Source of the DNA: Paenibacillus_V sp046244365
GTDB lineage: Bacteria > Bacillota > Bacilli > Paenibacillales > NBRC-103111
DNA: 64,000 nt
Direction of reading: 5' to 3'
Assembly: GCF_046244365.1 (NCBI RefSeq)
Contig: NZ_CP176395.1
Coordinates: 1,426,001 to 1,490,000 of the forward strand
Shown here: positions 8,895-18,579 of the stretch, one piece after another
Layout of the letters: each line of letters opens with the position of its first letter
Position numbering within the stretch: the first letter of the stretch is position 1
Position numbers and translations under genes: made by a program
The notes under the pieces: model-generated
The model's input: the letters and a program-made list of their open reading frames with translations, nothing else
Databases searched by the model: none
Told to the model about the DNA's origin: nothing

Positions 8895-8941
8895 GAAGCA
8901 AGTAAAATGGCTATAAATAAGGAAAAGTAAGTTCGAAATAA

Positions 8942-9001
8942 TTTCCCAAAAATTAAATTGGGAAAATAATACTTGACGAGGAATTATAACATCTTTATAG
9001 T
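8942..9001 (+). promoter_or_regulatory. Element promoter with upstream hairpin
   Basis: TTGACG (8973-8978), a 17-base spacer and TATAGT (8996-9001) form a good sigma-A promoter reading into the recombinase operon. Just upstream TTTCCCAA and TTGGGAAA (8943-8963) form a dyad that could be an operator or the transposase-binding end. Bases 9002-9196 form a leader without a clear gene. Confidence 0.6.
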
Positions 9002-9196
9002 TTGATTCAGATAGTTGGATAGATTATACTATCGAATTCGTGCCATTGAGTGTCATGAATTTCATAATGTTCCCGTCAGGCGATAGGAATTCTGTTTCAT
9101 AGGTGAAAGCAAAACATTGCTATTATTAATGTTTTGGTTTGATTTATGTAAATTGAGTTCCTTTTTTATTTACTCAAAAAAGGACGTGATGATCAT

Positions 9197-10597
9197 TTGT
9201 TAATTGAAAGTGATAATAAGTTATTTCAACCGATTACAAATGTTCACTACAAAAAAGACCAGAAAAGATACAATTATAGATTTGTGTTAAGCGAAATTAA
9301 TAATGATACTGATAAATATCCACATCACTCAGATGGCTTTTTAATTGAATTGAAACACTTAAAAACAGGCTATTGTGAATATCACCCTATTTCAGATTTC
9401 TTATATGAGGATACTAAGAGAGGGCTTAAACCTGGAACATTGAGGCAGTATGGTCTCGTTGCTGAAAGTTTTCTAAACCATGTATTTATTGATTATGCAG
9501 ATCACTACCAATTGAATTCCCTAAATGAACTTAGATTTGAACATGCGACTTCATTCTTAAATTACTTATTATTCATTAAGAAGAGAAAAAAGAGTGAAAA
9601 GTTAGCTTCAAATCAAGTTGACTCAATTATAAAAAAGAAACAGAGACTAATTAATTTTATACATTATCTTGCAAGAAATTATGAGTTGAAATATATCTCC
9701 CTAGACAAATTTACAGTTGAATATAACCAATATGGTATCCAGTATATATTAGCTCCAGTAAAACCTGAAATTGCTAGTGCAAAGGAAGCGATGAGTAAGC
9801 CGGGAAGTTATGCCAAGGTGCTGCATGGACTCCCATTCGATAAAATACCACTATTTTTGCGAGATACAATTAAAAGAAAGCCTGAACTAGCTCTTGCTGT
9901 GTACTGTGGGATTTTTGGAGGAGTTAGGTTAGGTGAACTTTGCAATACTAGACATCAAGATATCGTTAAATCATTTGGTGATCCATATGGGAAAGCCGGA
10001 TTTACGATGGATTTATTTAATAAACCATCTATGTATGGGCCAAAGGGGAATATTATTAATCAAGGAAAAGTTAAAAAGCCGCGAGAGCAAAGAGTATTCA
10101 ATATTAATGGGATGTTAGAATTTTTATATATAAGGCATCTTAAATTATTAACAAAGTGGTATCCAGATGGCAAAATTGATAATTCACATGCTTTGTTTAT
10201 AAATCAACACGGTAAACCGTTCAATGCCAACACGTTAACAAAAGCTTTTAATGAAGTAAAAGAATATTTTATAAATATTAGACTTCGTTTAAGTGCCGAT
10301 GAAAGTGATATACAACTTGCTTCTAATCTTGAAAGAAGCAAGTGGGCTTTCCATATTACACGTGGAATGTTCTCAAATATTGTGGCTCGATCGTCTGCGA
10401 ATCCACTTGATCTAATGTTTGCACGAGGTGATTCATCACTATTATCATGTTTGCCATATATTCAAGGTTCGGGAGTCACGACCGAGAAAATCGAGAATAC
10501 GTTAAATAGAATCGATCAAAAGTTTATTAAGCTTGGTAGTTTTAAAGTTTTGGAGGGTGGTGATGGTTATGTTAATTCCTTTGAAGGAACTTTCTAA
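9197..10597 (+). CDS. Tyrosine recombinase, first of three (TnpA-like)
   Basis: A 466-residue site-specific recombinase. The N-terminal half contains a SAM-like core-binding region (LKPGTLRQYGLVAESFLNH). The catalytic domain has GGVRLGEL with the first catalytic Arg at residue 244, and FHITRGMF with the His-x-x-Arg pair at about 386 and 389; Tyr421 in LPYIQGSG is the likely nucleophile. Start TTG 9197 lies behind AAAGGACGTGA. The end overlaps the next gene by 35 bases, so the two are coupled. It would act with the next two proteins in strand exchange at the target. Much longer than an ordinary phage integrase. Confidence 0.8.
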   Translation: MLIESDNKLFQPITNVHYKKDQKRYNYRFVLSEINNDTDKYPHHSDGFLIELKHLKTGYCEYHPISDFLYEDTKRGLKPGTLRQYGLVAESFLNHVFIDYADHYQLNSLNELRFEHATSFLNYLLFIKKRKKSEKLASNQVDSIIKKKQRLINFIHYLARNYELKYISLDKFTVEYNQYGIQYILAPVKPEIASAKEAMSKPGSYAKVLHGLPFDKIPLFLRDTIKRKPELALAVYCGIFGGVRLGELCNTRHQDIVKSFGDPYGKAGFTMDLFNKPSMYGPKGNIINQGKVKKPREQRVFNINGMLEFLYIRHLKLLTKWYPDGKIDNSHALFINQHGKPFNANTLTKAFNEVKEYFINIRLRLSADESDIQLASNLERSKWAFHITRGMFSNIVARSSANPLDLMFARGDSSLLSCLPYIQGSGVTTEKIENTLNRIDQKFIKLGSFKVLEGGDGYVNSFEGTF

Positions 10598-13500
10598 GAA
10601 AATTAAGTACATTGACCAAACTATAAAAAAATGGGTCATAGACGAAAGCCTTAGCCCATTTTATATACTATTTAAAGTGTCATTCATCAAAATAGAAAAT
10701 GAATATTATATAAATGAATCATCTGTAAATGAATTAAATAAGTGGTTGAATGAACATTATACATCAAAAGAAGCCATGGCTAGGCTCAATGTAAGCCAGT
10801 TTACTTTAGGGACTGAAAGGTTTGCTAAACACAAATTCTTTTTACTAGGTGTTAACTACTATCCGAAAGTTTTGATAGATCCAATAGCGGAATATGAAAC
10901 AAAGATTAGAGACGAGTGGGTAAGCGCAAATCAAATAATAAAAATGCTGGGGCATGGTAGCCAAAAATATTTCGAAGAGAATGACAAAGTACAAATTGGT
11001 ATTAACGTTTATTACAACCCGAATGCTGTTGAGCGAGTTACATCTAAGTATTTCCCTTATATTGATGACGAGTACGTTGAGATTTCTGAAGCGGCTGTTG
11101 AGTTAGGAATAAGTACGTATAGAATTAGGTCCATAATGCGTTCAGAGAGCTTAGATTTTAAAGTGCAATCAAAAACAAAACATTTTATTGATAAAGCAAC
11201 TTTATTACTAGTCAGTAAACAAATAATTGATCGAGATTTATTCATAAACCAGCAAGAATTAACAAACTATTTAGGAATACCAACAACTCAAATTAGATAT
11301 TTAGTTAGCATCCATGTATTAGAGCAACATCAGATACACACTGGGACTGAAGTACTATATCACAGGAAAGAGATTGACGATTTAAAAGCAAAGCATTTTT
11401 ATAATACAGAAAAATGGATGAATATATATGATTTTTGTAAGAGTACAAAACTACATTTTGCACCTGTTTACAGCTATATATTAAAATATTTAGATAACAC
11501 ACAATATGAAGAGAATACAATTTATAAGCTAGTAATCGAGTGTGAAGTCGCGAAAAAGTTAAGTTTAGAACTTACTTTTGACGCAAATGCATATTTCACA
11601 CTAAAAGAAGCTTTACAGTTTAGCGGATTTCGTAGAATTGTAATGGGTACTTTAATTAGGGAAGAGAAAGTATCTGCTACGCCAAACATAAAATATGAAT
11701 ATTTGGTTTTAAAGAGCTCACTAGAAGCAGTGATTGAAAAGTATAATTATTTTAAGAAGAATGGCTACTCAATTGATGACATTACTTCGTTACTTGGTTT
11801 TGGTAGGAAAAGAGTATTGAATCTTATTCATTCCAATGAATTTGGGGAAATTTATTATAATTTCAACAATTCTTATGAATTAATACTAGAAAAATCTAAA
11901 GTAGATGAATATCTTATTAATTTACAACGAATTAAAGATGAGTATTATAAACAGAATGAGATTAAGGAATTATTTGGTCCGTTTGTTGCGAAGCAATTAG
12001 AAAAAAAGTTGTATGGTAACAGTGACCTAACCGTAGTTGAACAATTACCCGGCGAAGAGGCAATGTCAAAATTATACCTAAAAAGTGGGATTCATGATTA
12101 CATTAAGAATTTGTGGGGGGACCCATATCTCCGAATCAGCACTAATGATCGATATAAAATCAAAACAGCGAGTGATGTGTTTAATTTATCGATATCAGAG
12201 GTAAAAGTTGAAGAAAATGTAAAAAGAACTATTAACTTATACCAAAGTTTTTTTGATGAAATGAATTCTAATTCACTAAATAAAGATTGGAGATCACTAG
12301 CTCGGCAGTATGCTATTTTATTTCTAAAGTTATTTAAACAAGATTATATCGGGACCAGAGAGGTTGATATTCTTCCTTTAAAGAAAAACTTATCCGATTA
12401 CATTAGCCACGAAGTTGACCTATTAATTGGTGTATTGAATAATGGCGATATAATTATTTTTAAGCAATTTCTGGATTATTGTGCAAATCAAGATGGTTTC
12501 AAATGTGATTACAAAGAATCAAGTTGGTCAGTTATTCATGTGAAAGATAAAAGCCCAGTGGTGAAGATATTACTTCCGGAGTATTACTTGGAGTTAATGA
12601 GGTTTGCGATAGAAATGAATAAGCAAAAACATAAAGTGAATGCTATTTCCGATAGTAATTATGCAAGTCACTGGCTATTTTTACTTCTTCATTTCAATGT
12701 TGGATGGAGAAAAGGCGATATGCTGAATCTTTTTGCTCCAGACATAAGTAATCTCATAGGAAATGGAGAACAAGTAACCTTTGAGTATTTAAGCTCTAAT
12801 ACCTTAACGTATGCACAGGCTTTACGTATACAAAAACAGTTCCACTACACTGATATGAGAGCACATAAATCACTGAATAGTTCAAGCAAAGGAAACGAGC
12901 TTGTCTTTAGTGCTAGACGTTCAAATTTAATATCATTGATTACGGCAATCGTGATATGTAGGCTTCACATGCTTGCAACTGGTAGGGATAAATTAATTAG
13001 TTATTCAAATAGGTCGAATGGAGAAATCACATTAGATTCTTTTAGAAAATTTCTGCAACCTGTTCTTTCTAATAAAAGTAATGATGAAATTAAATTAGTA
13101 AATTCTACATCAATTACCAATACCTTTTTGACCCACTTGATATATGATAACGGCAATAGTTCATCATCAGACACATCACTTATTTTAGCTCAATCTGCAA
13201 GAGCTCATACTCTTAAGGGCAACACAATGATAATGCACTATATTGCACATCTAAAGGATGGTCCATGGCACAAGTTAGTTGTTAGTTTGTGTGAACATGA
13301 GTTCTTTGGCGGAAACAAATTGAAAATTTTAGAAATTATGTGCACCCTTAATGGGAATAGGGATCAACTTACATATACTGAGAGAAGTGAAATGCTAGAA
13401 TTGATGAAACCAATCTTTCCTCGGGTAAGAGATGTTGAAGACTTTGCGGGTTTACTTACGAGTAATTTTTCTCAGGATCATAGTATCGCCGTGAAAATTA

Positions 13501-13955
13501 TTAACAAAGAGATAAACGAGATAGATAAGGATGACTTTACAAGTGTTGTTGTGAAGTTAATCAAAGGAGAAATGCCAGCAAAAATTCGTGATGCCCAGTG
13601 TTTGGCAGGTGGTTGTCATCGATGTCCCTTTTCAAATTCTCAAGATTGTAAATCATGTGAATTCGTTATTCCTAGTAATATGATTCTAATAAGTTTAGGT
13701 CAAGAACTCAACGAGAGAGCATATAGAATGGCAACAACGACAAGTCTAGGAAGAATCCAAAAAGAAAATATATGGATTTCTAGAATAACGAAATTAATAG
13801 GTGAAGCAATGGATGAATTTGGTGAAGAAGCGATTATAGCCTTGATACCGGATTATGATTTCATTATTGAAAAGTTAAAGTTGGCTACAATGAATATGAA
13901 AACTTTACAAATAGAAGAGGGGTTAAAAGAAAATGAAAGGACTAGTAGAAAGTGA
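10563..13955 (+). CDS. Very large tyrosine recombinase-like protein (TnpB-like)
   Basis: About 1,130 residues. ATG 10563 follows GGAGGG (10552-10557) by five bases; ATG 10569 is an alternative with better spacing. The N-terminal 500 residues contain a series of short helix-turn-helix-like segments (SANQIIKMLG, EISEAAVELGIS, FINQQELTNYLGIP, YFTLKEALQFSGF, YSIDDITSLLGFG), suggesting a tandem DNA-binding array. The C-terminal part has GWRKGDML (first catalytic Arg) and ARAHTLKGNTMIMHYIAH (His and candidate Tyr). Near the end CLAGGCHRCPFS...CKSCEF looks like a zinc site, as in Tn554-type recombinases. Ordinary members of that group are roughly half as long. Its stop lies 23 bases inside the next gene. 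Confidence 0.75.
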   Translation: MVMLIPLKELSKKIKYIDQTIKKWVIDESLSPFYILFKVSFIKIENEYYINESSVNELNKWLNEHYTSKEAMARLNVSQFTLGTERFAKHKFFLLGVNYYPKVLIDPIAEYETKIRDEWVSANQIIKMLGHGSQKYFEENDKVQIGINVYYNPNAVERVTSKYFPYIDDEYVEISEAAVELGISTYRIRSIMRSESLDFKVQSKTKHFIDKATLLLVSKQIIDRDLFINQQELTNYLGIPTTQIRYLVSIHVLEQHQIHTGTEVLYHRKEIDDLKAKHFYNTEKWMNIYDFCKSTKLHFAPVYSYILKYLDNTQYEENTIYKLVIECEVAKKLSLELTFDANAYFTLKEALQFSGFRRIVMGTLIREEKVSATPNIKYEYLVLKSSLEAVIEKYNYFKKNGYSIDDITSLLGFGRKRVLNLIHSNEFGEIYYNFNNSYELILEKSKVDEYLINLQRIKDEYYKQNEIKELFGPFVAKQLEKKLYGNSDLTVVEQLPGEEAMSKLYLKSGIHDYIKNLWGDPYLRISTNDRYKIKTASDVFNLSISEVKVEENVKRTINLYQSFFDEMNSNSLNKDWRSLARQYAILFLKLFKQDYIGTREVDILPLKKNLSDYISHEVDLLIGVLNNGDIIIFKQFLDYCANQDGFKCDYKESSWSVIHVKDKSPVVKILLPEYYLELMRFAIEMNKQKHKVNAISDSNYASHWLFLLLHFNVGWRKGDMLNLFAPDISNLIGNGEQVTFEYLSSNTLTYAQALRIQKQFHYTDMRAHKSLNSSSKGNELVFSARRSNLISLITAIVICRLHMLATGRDKLISYSNRSNGEITLDSFRKFLQPVLSNKSNDEIKLVNSTSITNTFLTHLIYDNGNSSSSDTSLILAQSARAHTLKGNTMIMHYIAHLKDGPWHKLVVSLCEHEFFGGNKLKILEIMCTLNGNRDQLTYTERSEMLELMKPIFPRVRDVEDFAGLLTSNFSQDHSIAVKIINKEINEIDKDDFTSVVVKLIKGEMPAKIRDAQCLAGGCHRCPFSNSQDCKSCEFVIPSNMILISLGQELNERAYRMATTTSLGRIQKENIWISRITKLIGEAMDEFGEEAIIALIPDYDFIIEKLKLATMNMKTLQIEEGLKENERTSRK

Positions 13956-15747
13956 AAAAATAAAAGACTTCGGTCCTAACAAGGTGTTGGCAAAGTATAC
14001 TACACGTATTTTTTATGTTAATGATCAACAGTTTTATCGAGAACTTTTTAATCGTAAAGATATTAAATGTAATTTAGTGGATGGGGAATATAAATTAGAT
14101 TTATGGATTTATCTAAGTATCGATGGAGTGAGGAGAAAAAACAGGAAATATGATTTTAGTAATATAAAGGATGGCCTACTTAAACAAGCATTAAAGGCCT
14201 TCACACTTATTCTACTGACTTCCAATAAGCATACATATACCAATAAAAAATTTGTGAAGATCAAGAACTTTTTAGAAAAACAAAGTATAATTAACGAGAA
14301 AAATATTGGAAATATTTTTAAAAAGTATTTATTATTTGACCCAGAGACAGGGAAAACAAGATCTGACAATACGCAATATGAGATTGCAATTGCCTGGATA
14401 GAGTTCTTAAATTTTGCTCAATTAGAGAATGAATTAAGCGATATTTTAAGTATATCTAAACACATTGTTGAGACTGATTTGCGAAATAAAAACATCAGAA
14501 AGCTTCCTAAGTATACAGATGTACTGATATTCGATGAAGCAATTAGGAGACATCGGAAAGTTTGTGATCAGAAATCTGATCTAGGTGATGATGATCATTT
14601 AATTCTGTTTTATCCTCTTTTTCTTTGGTGGAGAATAAGTAATATCATTCCAATGAGATCAACTGAGTTCTTGCAACTTAAAAGAAACTGTCTTGATAGG
14701 ATTGATGGCACAGATGTTCTTCAAATAGAACGAGAAAAAGATCCGAATGAAGTTATTACTCAAATACCTGTCGAGAGTAAGATCCCTATTTCAAATGAAT
14801 TGGCGAACGACATCGAAAGATATATTAATTTAACAAATTCACTTCATAATCAAAGCGTTAATCAACTCTGTTCTTACTTGAACTATTACCATATTATGAG
14901 AAAGTATGGCTTCTGCCGAGTACATAGAAAAACTGTGAATATTGATGAATTAATGTTTAATGATGCCCATATGGCAAAGTTATTTGATGTCTTTTACAAA
15001 TTAATTGAAGAAGAATATAAAGATTTATTAATACCAGAAATAGAAGATGGTAAATTGCGCTATTTGCCGCTTGATAGGCTTACACTTGGCGACACAAGGC
15101 ATTTCACCATATACCAACTACGAATGAAGGGGCTTTCAGCACTTACCATTGCAAGACTTGCTGGTCATACTAAAATTGAAACTCAAGAGAAATATTTGCA
15201 ACACAGTGAGTGGTTCGCTCAATCAGAAGTAAAGGTACTTGAGGAGAGGCTTTTTATGGCCCTAGCGTATATAGAACAGAATATGGATATAAACTTTACT
15301 GATTGGTTGGAGTTTGAGGATGGAAAAGCCATCGAAATTAGTTTGAGAAGGAGCAATACCACTAATATTGAGGAATTGCCGGTTGTTGATGAGCTGTGTG
15401 GTGTGAAAATAAGATGTCTTGATGACCCTAAAAGCTGTCGTTTTGGAGGGGAGTGCTGCAAATGTACATTCTCTTATGTTTTATATGAAGACTGGAATGA
15501 TGAAATTCGGCGTTACTTTATTAATAATTCCAATGATTTAAAGAAAAGAATGTTAGAAGTTATCGATTCTTTGCAAATGTTAGCAAAATCAATGAAATTT
15601 GATTTTAAAAATTTGACTAGCAAAAGTCCTTGGGAGGAAGCCAGGTTAAAACAGCTTGTACATGAAAAGAAAGCCTTACAGTTTCAACAAGCCGTAATAA
15701 ATGCTAAATTGCGAAAGTACTCACAATTCATTGAGTTGGAGAATTGA
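13933..15747 (+). CDS. Tyrosine recombinase, third of three
   Basis: A 604-residue recombinase, start ATG 13933 after AGAGGGG. IPMRSTEFLQL holds the first catalytic Arg, GDTRHFTIYQL the second, and LAGHTKIETQEKYLQHS the classical Gly-His...Tyr end with the nucleophile, so this protein has the most conventional active site of the three. A Cys cluster after it (CGVKIRCLDDPKSC...CCKC) is probably a zinc-binding tail. One base separates its stop from the next gene's ATG. Its role is strand exchange together with the two upstream recombinases. Confidence 0.82.
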   Translation: MKGLVESEKIKDFGPNKVLAKYTTRIFYVNDQQFYRELFNRKDIKCNLVDGEYKLDLWIYLSIDGVRRKNRKYDFSNIKDGLLKQALKAFTLILLTSNKHTYTNKKFVKIKNFLEKQSIINEKNIGNIFKKYLLFDPETGKTRSDNTQYEIAIAWIEFLNFAQLENELSDILSISKHIVETDLRNKNIRKLPKYTDVLIFDEAIRRHRKVCDQKSDLGDDDHLILFYPLFLWWRISNIIPMRSTEFLQLKRNCLDRIDGTDVLQIEREKDPNEVITQIPVESKIPISNELANDIERYINLTNSLHNQSVNQLCSYLNYYHIMRKYGFCRVHRKTVNIDELMFNDAHMAKLFDVFYKLIEEEYKDLLIPEIEDGKLRYLPLDRLTLGDTRHFTIYQLRMKGLSALTIARLAGHTKIETQEKYLQHSEWFAQSEVKVLEERLFMALAYIEQNMDINFTDWLEFEDGKAIEISLRRSNTTNIEELPVVDELCGVKIRCLDDPKSCRFGGECCKCTFSYVLYEDWNDEIRRYFINNSNDLKKRMLEVIDSLQMLAKSMKFDFKNLTSKSPWEEARLKQLVHEKKALQFQQAVINAKLRKYSQFIELEN

Positions 15748-15748
15748 T

Positions 15749-17371
15749 ATGACACATAGCAAAAAAATGGATCAACAAGAAATATTGAATTTTTTTCTGG
15801 AGTTCAAAAGAACAATACCGTTAAAAATAAACCCTCATATTTTTACAAAATGGCTGTTTGATAAACACCAAATTAAAATTGATCGCAAAACAGTTGTTTC
15901 GAAATTACAAAGTGAATTTTCAAATGAAAAAAAGTCGTTTGAGCCCAAAGATTCAAATGAAAGCAATACTAATGTAGAAGTTAGAAATGTTTTATCTCTA
16001 ATTGAAGAGAATATTAATAAGCCAGAAGAGTTAAGGAAAATAGGAAATCAGCTTCAGCATAGTAATGAATTGCACTATAAAGTTGCAAAGGAGAAGTTAA
16101 GTTTAGAGCAAGATAATAAAATCCTTCGAAAGCAATTGGATGAATTAAGAGATACGGTAATGAAGGATAAGAAGCTAATTTCTAAGCTTAATGACAGTGT
16201 TGAGGAATATCGCTTAGCATATCAGCAATTGATAGCATTATCTACTAATCCCATTTATTTTGATGCGAAAGAAAATATAGTTAGAATACTAAAAGCCTCT
16301 GCTACAGATTTTTATCCTCCGCAATTAAAAGTCATTGAAACGGCTTCTGACAGAAGAGTGGTTCAATCTGACGATAAAAAAATAACAAGTATTGAAAAAC
16401 TTATTAGTCGAACAAATCGGAATGGAAGTAAAGAAGTCTTAAGTCCTTCTCAAAAAAGTACTTTTAAAAATAACCTTCTCATTGGTGGCGCTTTCGATCA
16501 AAAAAACTTGCTTATCAATGCAAAAACATGTCTCAATAATGAATTAGAAGCTGCAATGATTTATTTAAATATTGATTTCATTCGAGGTTTCTCAAGCAAA
16601 TATCTTAGACAGATCGAATTACTTGATGGTTTCCAATTCATATCAGAGAACTTCAGTGAAAATTTTGAGATTATTTTACACGGTATTATTCATCCATTTA
16701 ACTTGGCAAATTTGGGTAATAAAGGAATAATAGACGCATCAATAAAAGTACTTAGAAAACAAATCGAGATTGCAGAAGGATACTATTCTGCAAAACAACT
16801 CGTTATTCACCCTGGTAGTTATATTAATCTTGGTGAACAGGAAAAAGGTATAAAACGTCTAATAAAGTCATTAAATGAAGTTATAATGCCATCTCAATCA
16901 ATTACTATCAGTATTGAAATGATGGCAGGCCGCGGTACTGAGCTTGGAAGATCTTTTGATGAAATTGCAAAGATACTTGATGGTGTCGTTAATAATGATA
17001 AGTTAAGTGTTTGTTTGGATACCTGTCATCTGTGGGATGCAGGGTACGATATAAAGAATGATTTAAATCAAACATTAACATCTTTTGATAAAATTATTGG
17101 AATGGATAAAGTAAAAGTTCTTCACATAAATGATTCAAAGAATAACATTGGCAGTAGAGTAGACAGGCATGCCAATATTGGCGCTGGTTTTATTGGACAT
17201 AAGGCATTGCATGAATTTTGCAAGCTTGCTAACTTTTCAAAAATACCTAAAATATTAGAAACACCAATGATTGGTACAGACATTGGTTTTAGAAAGGAAA
17301 AAGATATCCTGGTGAGTGGAGATTTACCAGAATTTTGGCTGGAAAGTATTGATAAAGGAATTTTGGTATAA
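15749..17371 (+). CDS. Coiled-coil protein fused to endonuclease IV (Nfo)
   Basis: 540 residues. The first 60 resemble the small DNA-binding third protein of Tn554-type elements in position and character; residues about 75-160 are a long Glu/Lys/Leu coiled coil. From about residue 245 comes a complete AP endonuclease IV barrel. All nine zinc ligands of that family are recognisable: His in LHGIIHP (about 311), His in VIHPGS, Glu in SIEMMAG, Asp and His in CLDTCHLWDAGYD, His in LHINDSKN, Asp and His in VDRHANIG, Glu in LETP. Endonuclease IV cuts DNA at abasic sites. ATG 15749 follows TTGGAGA. I know of no family with this fusion; it could process DNA during transposition. Confidence 0.78.
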   Translation: MTHSKKMDQQEILNFFLEFKRTIPLKINPHIFTKWLFDKHQIKIDRKTVVSKLQSEFSNEKKSFEPKDSNESNTNVEVRNVLSLIEENINKPEELRKIGNQLQHSNELHYKVAKEKLSLEQDNKILRKQLDELRDTVMKDKKLISKLNDSVEEYRLAYQQLIALSTNPIYFDAKENIVRILKASATDFYPPQLKVIETASDRRVVQSDDKKITSIEKLISRTNRNGSKEVLSPSQKSTFKNNLLIGGAFDQKNLLINAKTCLNNELEAAMIYLNIDFIRGFSSKYLRQIELLDGFQFISENFSENFEIILHGIIHPFNLANLGNKGIIDASIKVLRKQIEIAEGYYSAKQLVIHPGSYINLGEQEKGIKRLIKSLNEVIMPSQSITISIEMMAGRGTELGRSFDEIAKILDGVVNNDKLSVCLDTCHLWDAGYDIKNDLNQTLTSFDKIIGMDKVKVLHINDSKNNIGSRVDRHANIGAGFIGHKALHEFCKLANFSKIPKILETPMIGTDIGFRKEKDILVSGDLPEFWLESIDKGILV

Positions 17372-17445
17372 TACTATTCCAAAAAATATAAAGGTCTGTT
17401 ATGTTTAGAGTTGTATGTTAATTAATAAATATTATGGAGTGTAAA

Positions 17446-18315
17446 ATGGATAATCAAAATCGTACATTGATTGTAGACGGAATGGCCTTGCTGTTTAGAG
17501 CATATTATGCACAATCATTTGGAGGAAGTATACGGAGAACGAGTAGCGGTATCCCCACAAATGCGATTTTTGGTTTCATACACTATTTATTCGATGCAAT
17601 TAGAGAATTTAAACCTACTCATCTTCTATGCTGCTGGGATTTAGGTAGTTCAACTTTTAGAACAGAAATGTTTGCATCTTATAAAGCTAATAGAGCAGAT
17701 GCACCAGAAGACTTGATTCCACAGTTTTCTCTTATTAAAGATGTCGTGGATTCGCTAGGAATTCAAAATTTTGGACTCTTGGGTTATGAAGCAGATGATT
17801 GTATAGGTACGCTAGCTAATCAAATTAGTTCGGAAACAGAAGTGTTTATTTTAACCGGTGATCACGATATGCTTCAACTAATTACGGATAGAATTTCGGT
17901 TATCATCATGAAGAAAGGTAAGTCCAATTATCAGGTCTATACACCTGATGCGTTATGGGAAGAGAAGGAGTTAAATCCTTCTCAAATTATTGACCTTAAG
18001 GCATTTATGGGGGACACATCTGATAATTACCCTGGAGTTCGAGGAATTGGCGAAAAAACAGCCCAAAAACTAATAAAAGAATATGGTTCTGTTCAAGGTG
18101 TAATAGATAATATCGAACAACTCTCGGTAAATATTAAAACAAAGATTGAAAATGATTTGGACATGCTTTACTTATCGAAAGACTTAGCAACAATTAAAGT
18201 GGATGTGCCTATCCAATGTGTATTTGAAAATTGTCATTGGAAGATTAATAAGAGCTCAGCACTTCAAAAATTTGAAGAACTTGAATTCGGTAGTTTAGTA
18301 AAATTGATAGGTTAG
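17446..18315 (+). CDS. Complete 5'-3' exonuclease carried by the element
   Basis: A 289-residue single-domain 5' nuclease, start ATG 17446 behind GGAGTG. It matches the interrupted host gene at 8271 motif by motif in the first 190 residues and then goes on as the host copy should: GDTSDNYPGVRGIGEKTAQKL, the metal-binding and helix-three-turn-helix segment. Codons are AT-rich all through, so it is not a chimera with the host gene but an independent homologue that travels with the element. Family members remove RNA primers and 5' flaps. The likely job is to restore the activity lost on insertion; an active role in transposition is also possible. Confidence 0.88.
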   Translation: MDNQNRTLIVDGMALLFRAYYAQSFGGSIRRTSSGIPTNAIFGFIHYLFDAIREFKPTHLLCCWDLGSSTFRTEMFASYKANRADAPEDLIPQFSLIKDVVDSLGIQNFGLLGYEADDCIGTLANQISSETEVFILTGDHDMLQLITDRISVIIMKKGKSNYQVYTPDALWEEKELNPSQIIDLKAFMGDTSDNYPGVRGIGEKTAQKLIKEYGSVQGVIDNIEQLSVNIKTKIENDLDMLYLSKDLATIKVDVPIQCVFENCHWKINKSSALQKFEELEFGSLVKLIG

Positions 18316-18330
18316 ATTGTAAATAGGGAT

Positions 18331-18374
18331 AAAAAAACCACGAATGTGAATTAATTAACTTTCGTGGTTTTTTT
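18331..18374. terminator. Terminator at the end of the element operon
   Basis: AAAAAAACCACGAA (18331-18344) pairs with TTCGTGGTTTTTTT (18361-18374). The A and T tracts make it work in both directions. Between 18375 and 18579 only transposon-end-like sequence is seen. Confidence 0.85.
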
Positions 18375-18579
18375 GATATTCAAAAAACGTAACTACTTAG
18401 GTCCACGGTCTGGCGCTTAGAAGGAAAAATGACCACGCATGAATAAGTTAATGCCAATTGAGCCATCGTGTTACTGACGCTTCAAATCGTCCAGCAACTG
18501 ACGACGTCTTTTGTCCAATTGTTGACGGAGATGCTGACCAAAACGGGAAGCGAATTTGTTCTTTCGCTTCCCGTTTCCG

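Larger units (their letters stand above)
8853..18374 (+). mobile_element. AT-rich site-specific element with three tyrosine recombinases and a replacement target gene
   Basis: The left end is placed at 8853, where host reading frame and composition break off together. All five genes point right, overlap or nearly touch, and are AT-rich: three tyrosine recombinases (9197-15747), a coiled-coil/endonuclease IV protein (15749-17371) and a complete 5'-3' exonuclease (17446-18315), then a terminator. Three recombinases in a row recall the TnpA-TnpB-TnpC set of Tn554-like transposons and the recombinase-in-trio elements, which insert at fixed sites, but the sizes differ greatly. The right end is not visible: the missing 3' part of the host exonuclease does not follow, so the right flank was probably deleted or replaced by the transposons beyond 18.4 kb. 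Confidence 0.75.

Noticed and set aside
8886..18407. CCTAAG and CTTAGG as inverted ends of the element
   Set aside because: Six bases are expected by chance over this distance, and the right boundary is unknown.
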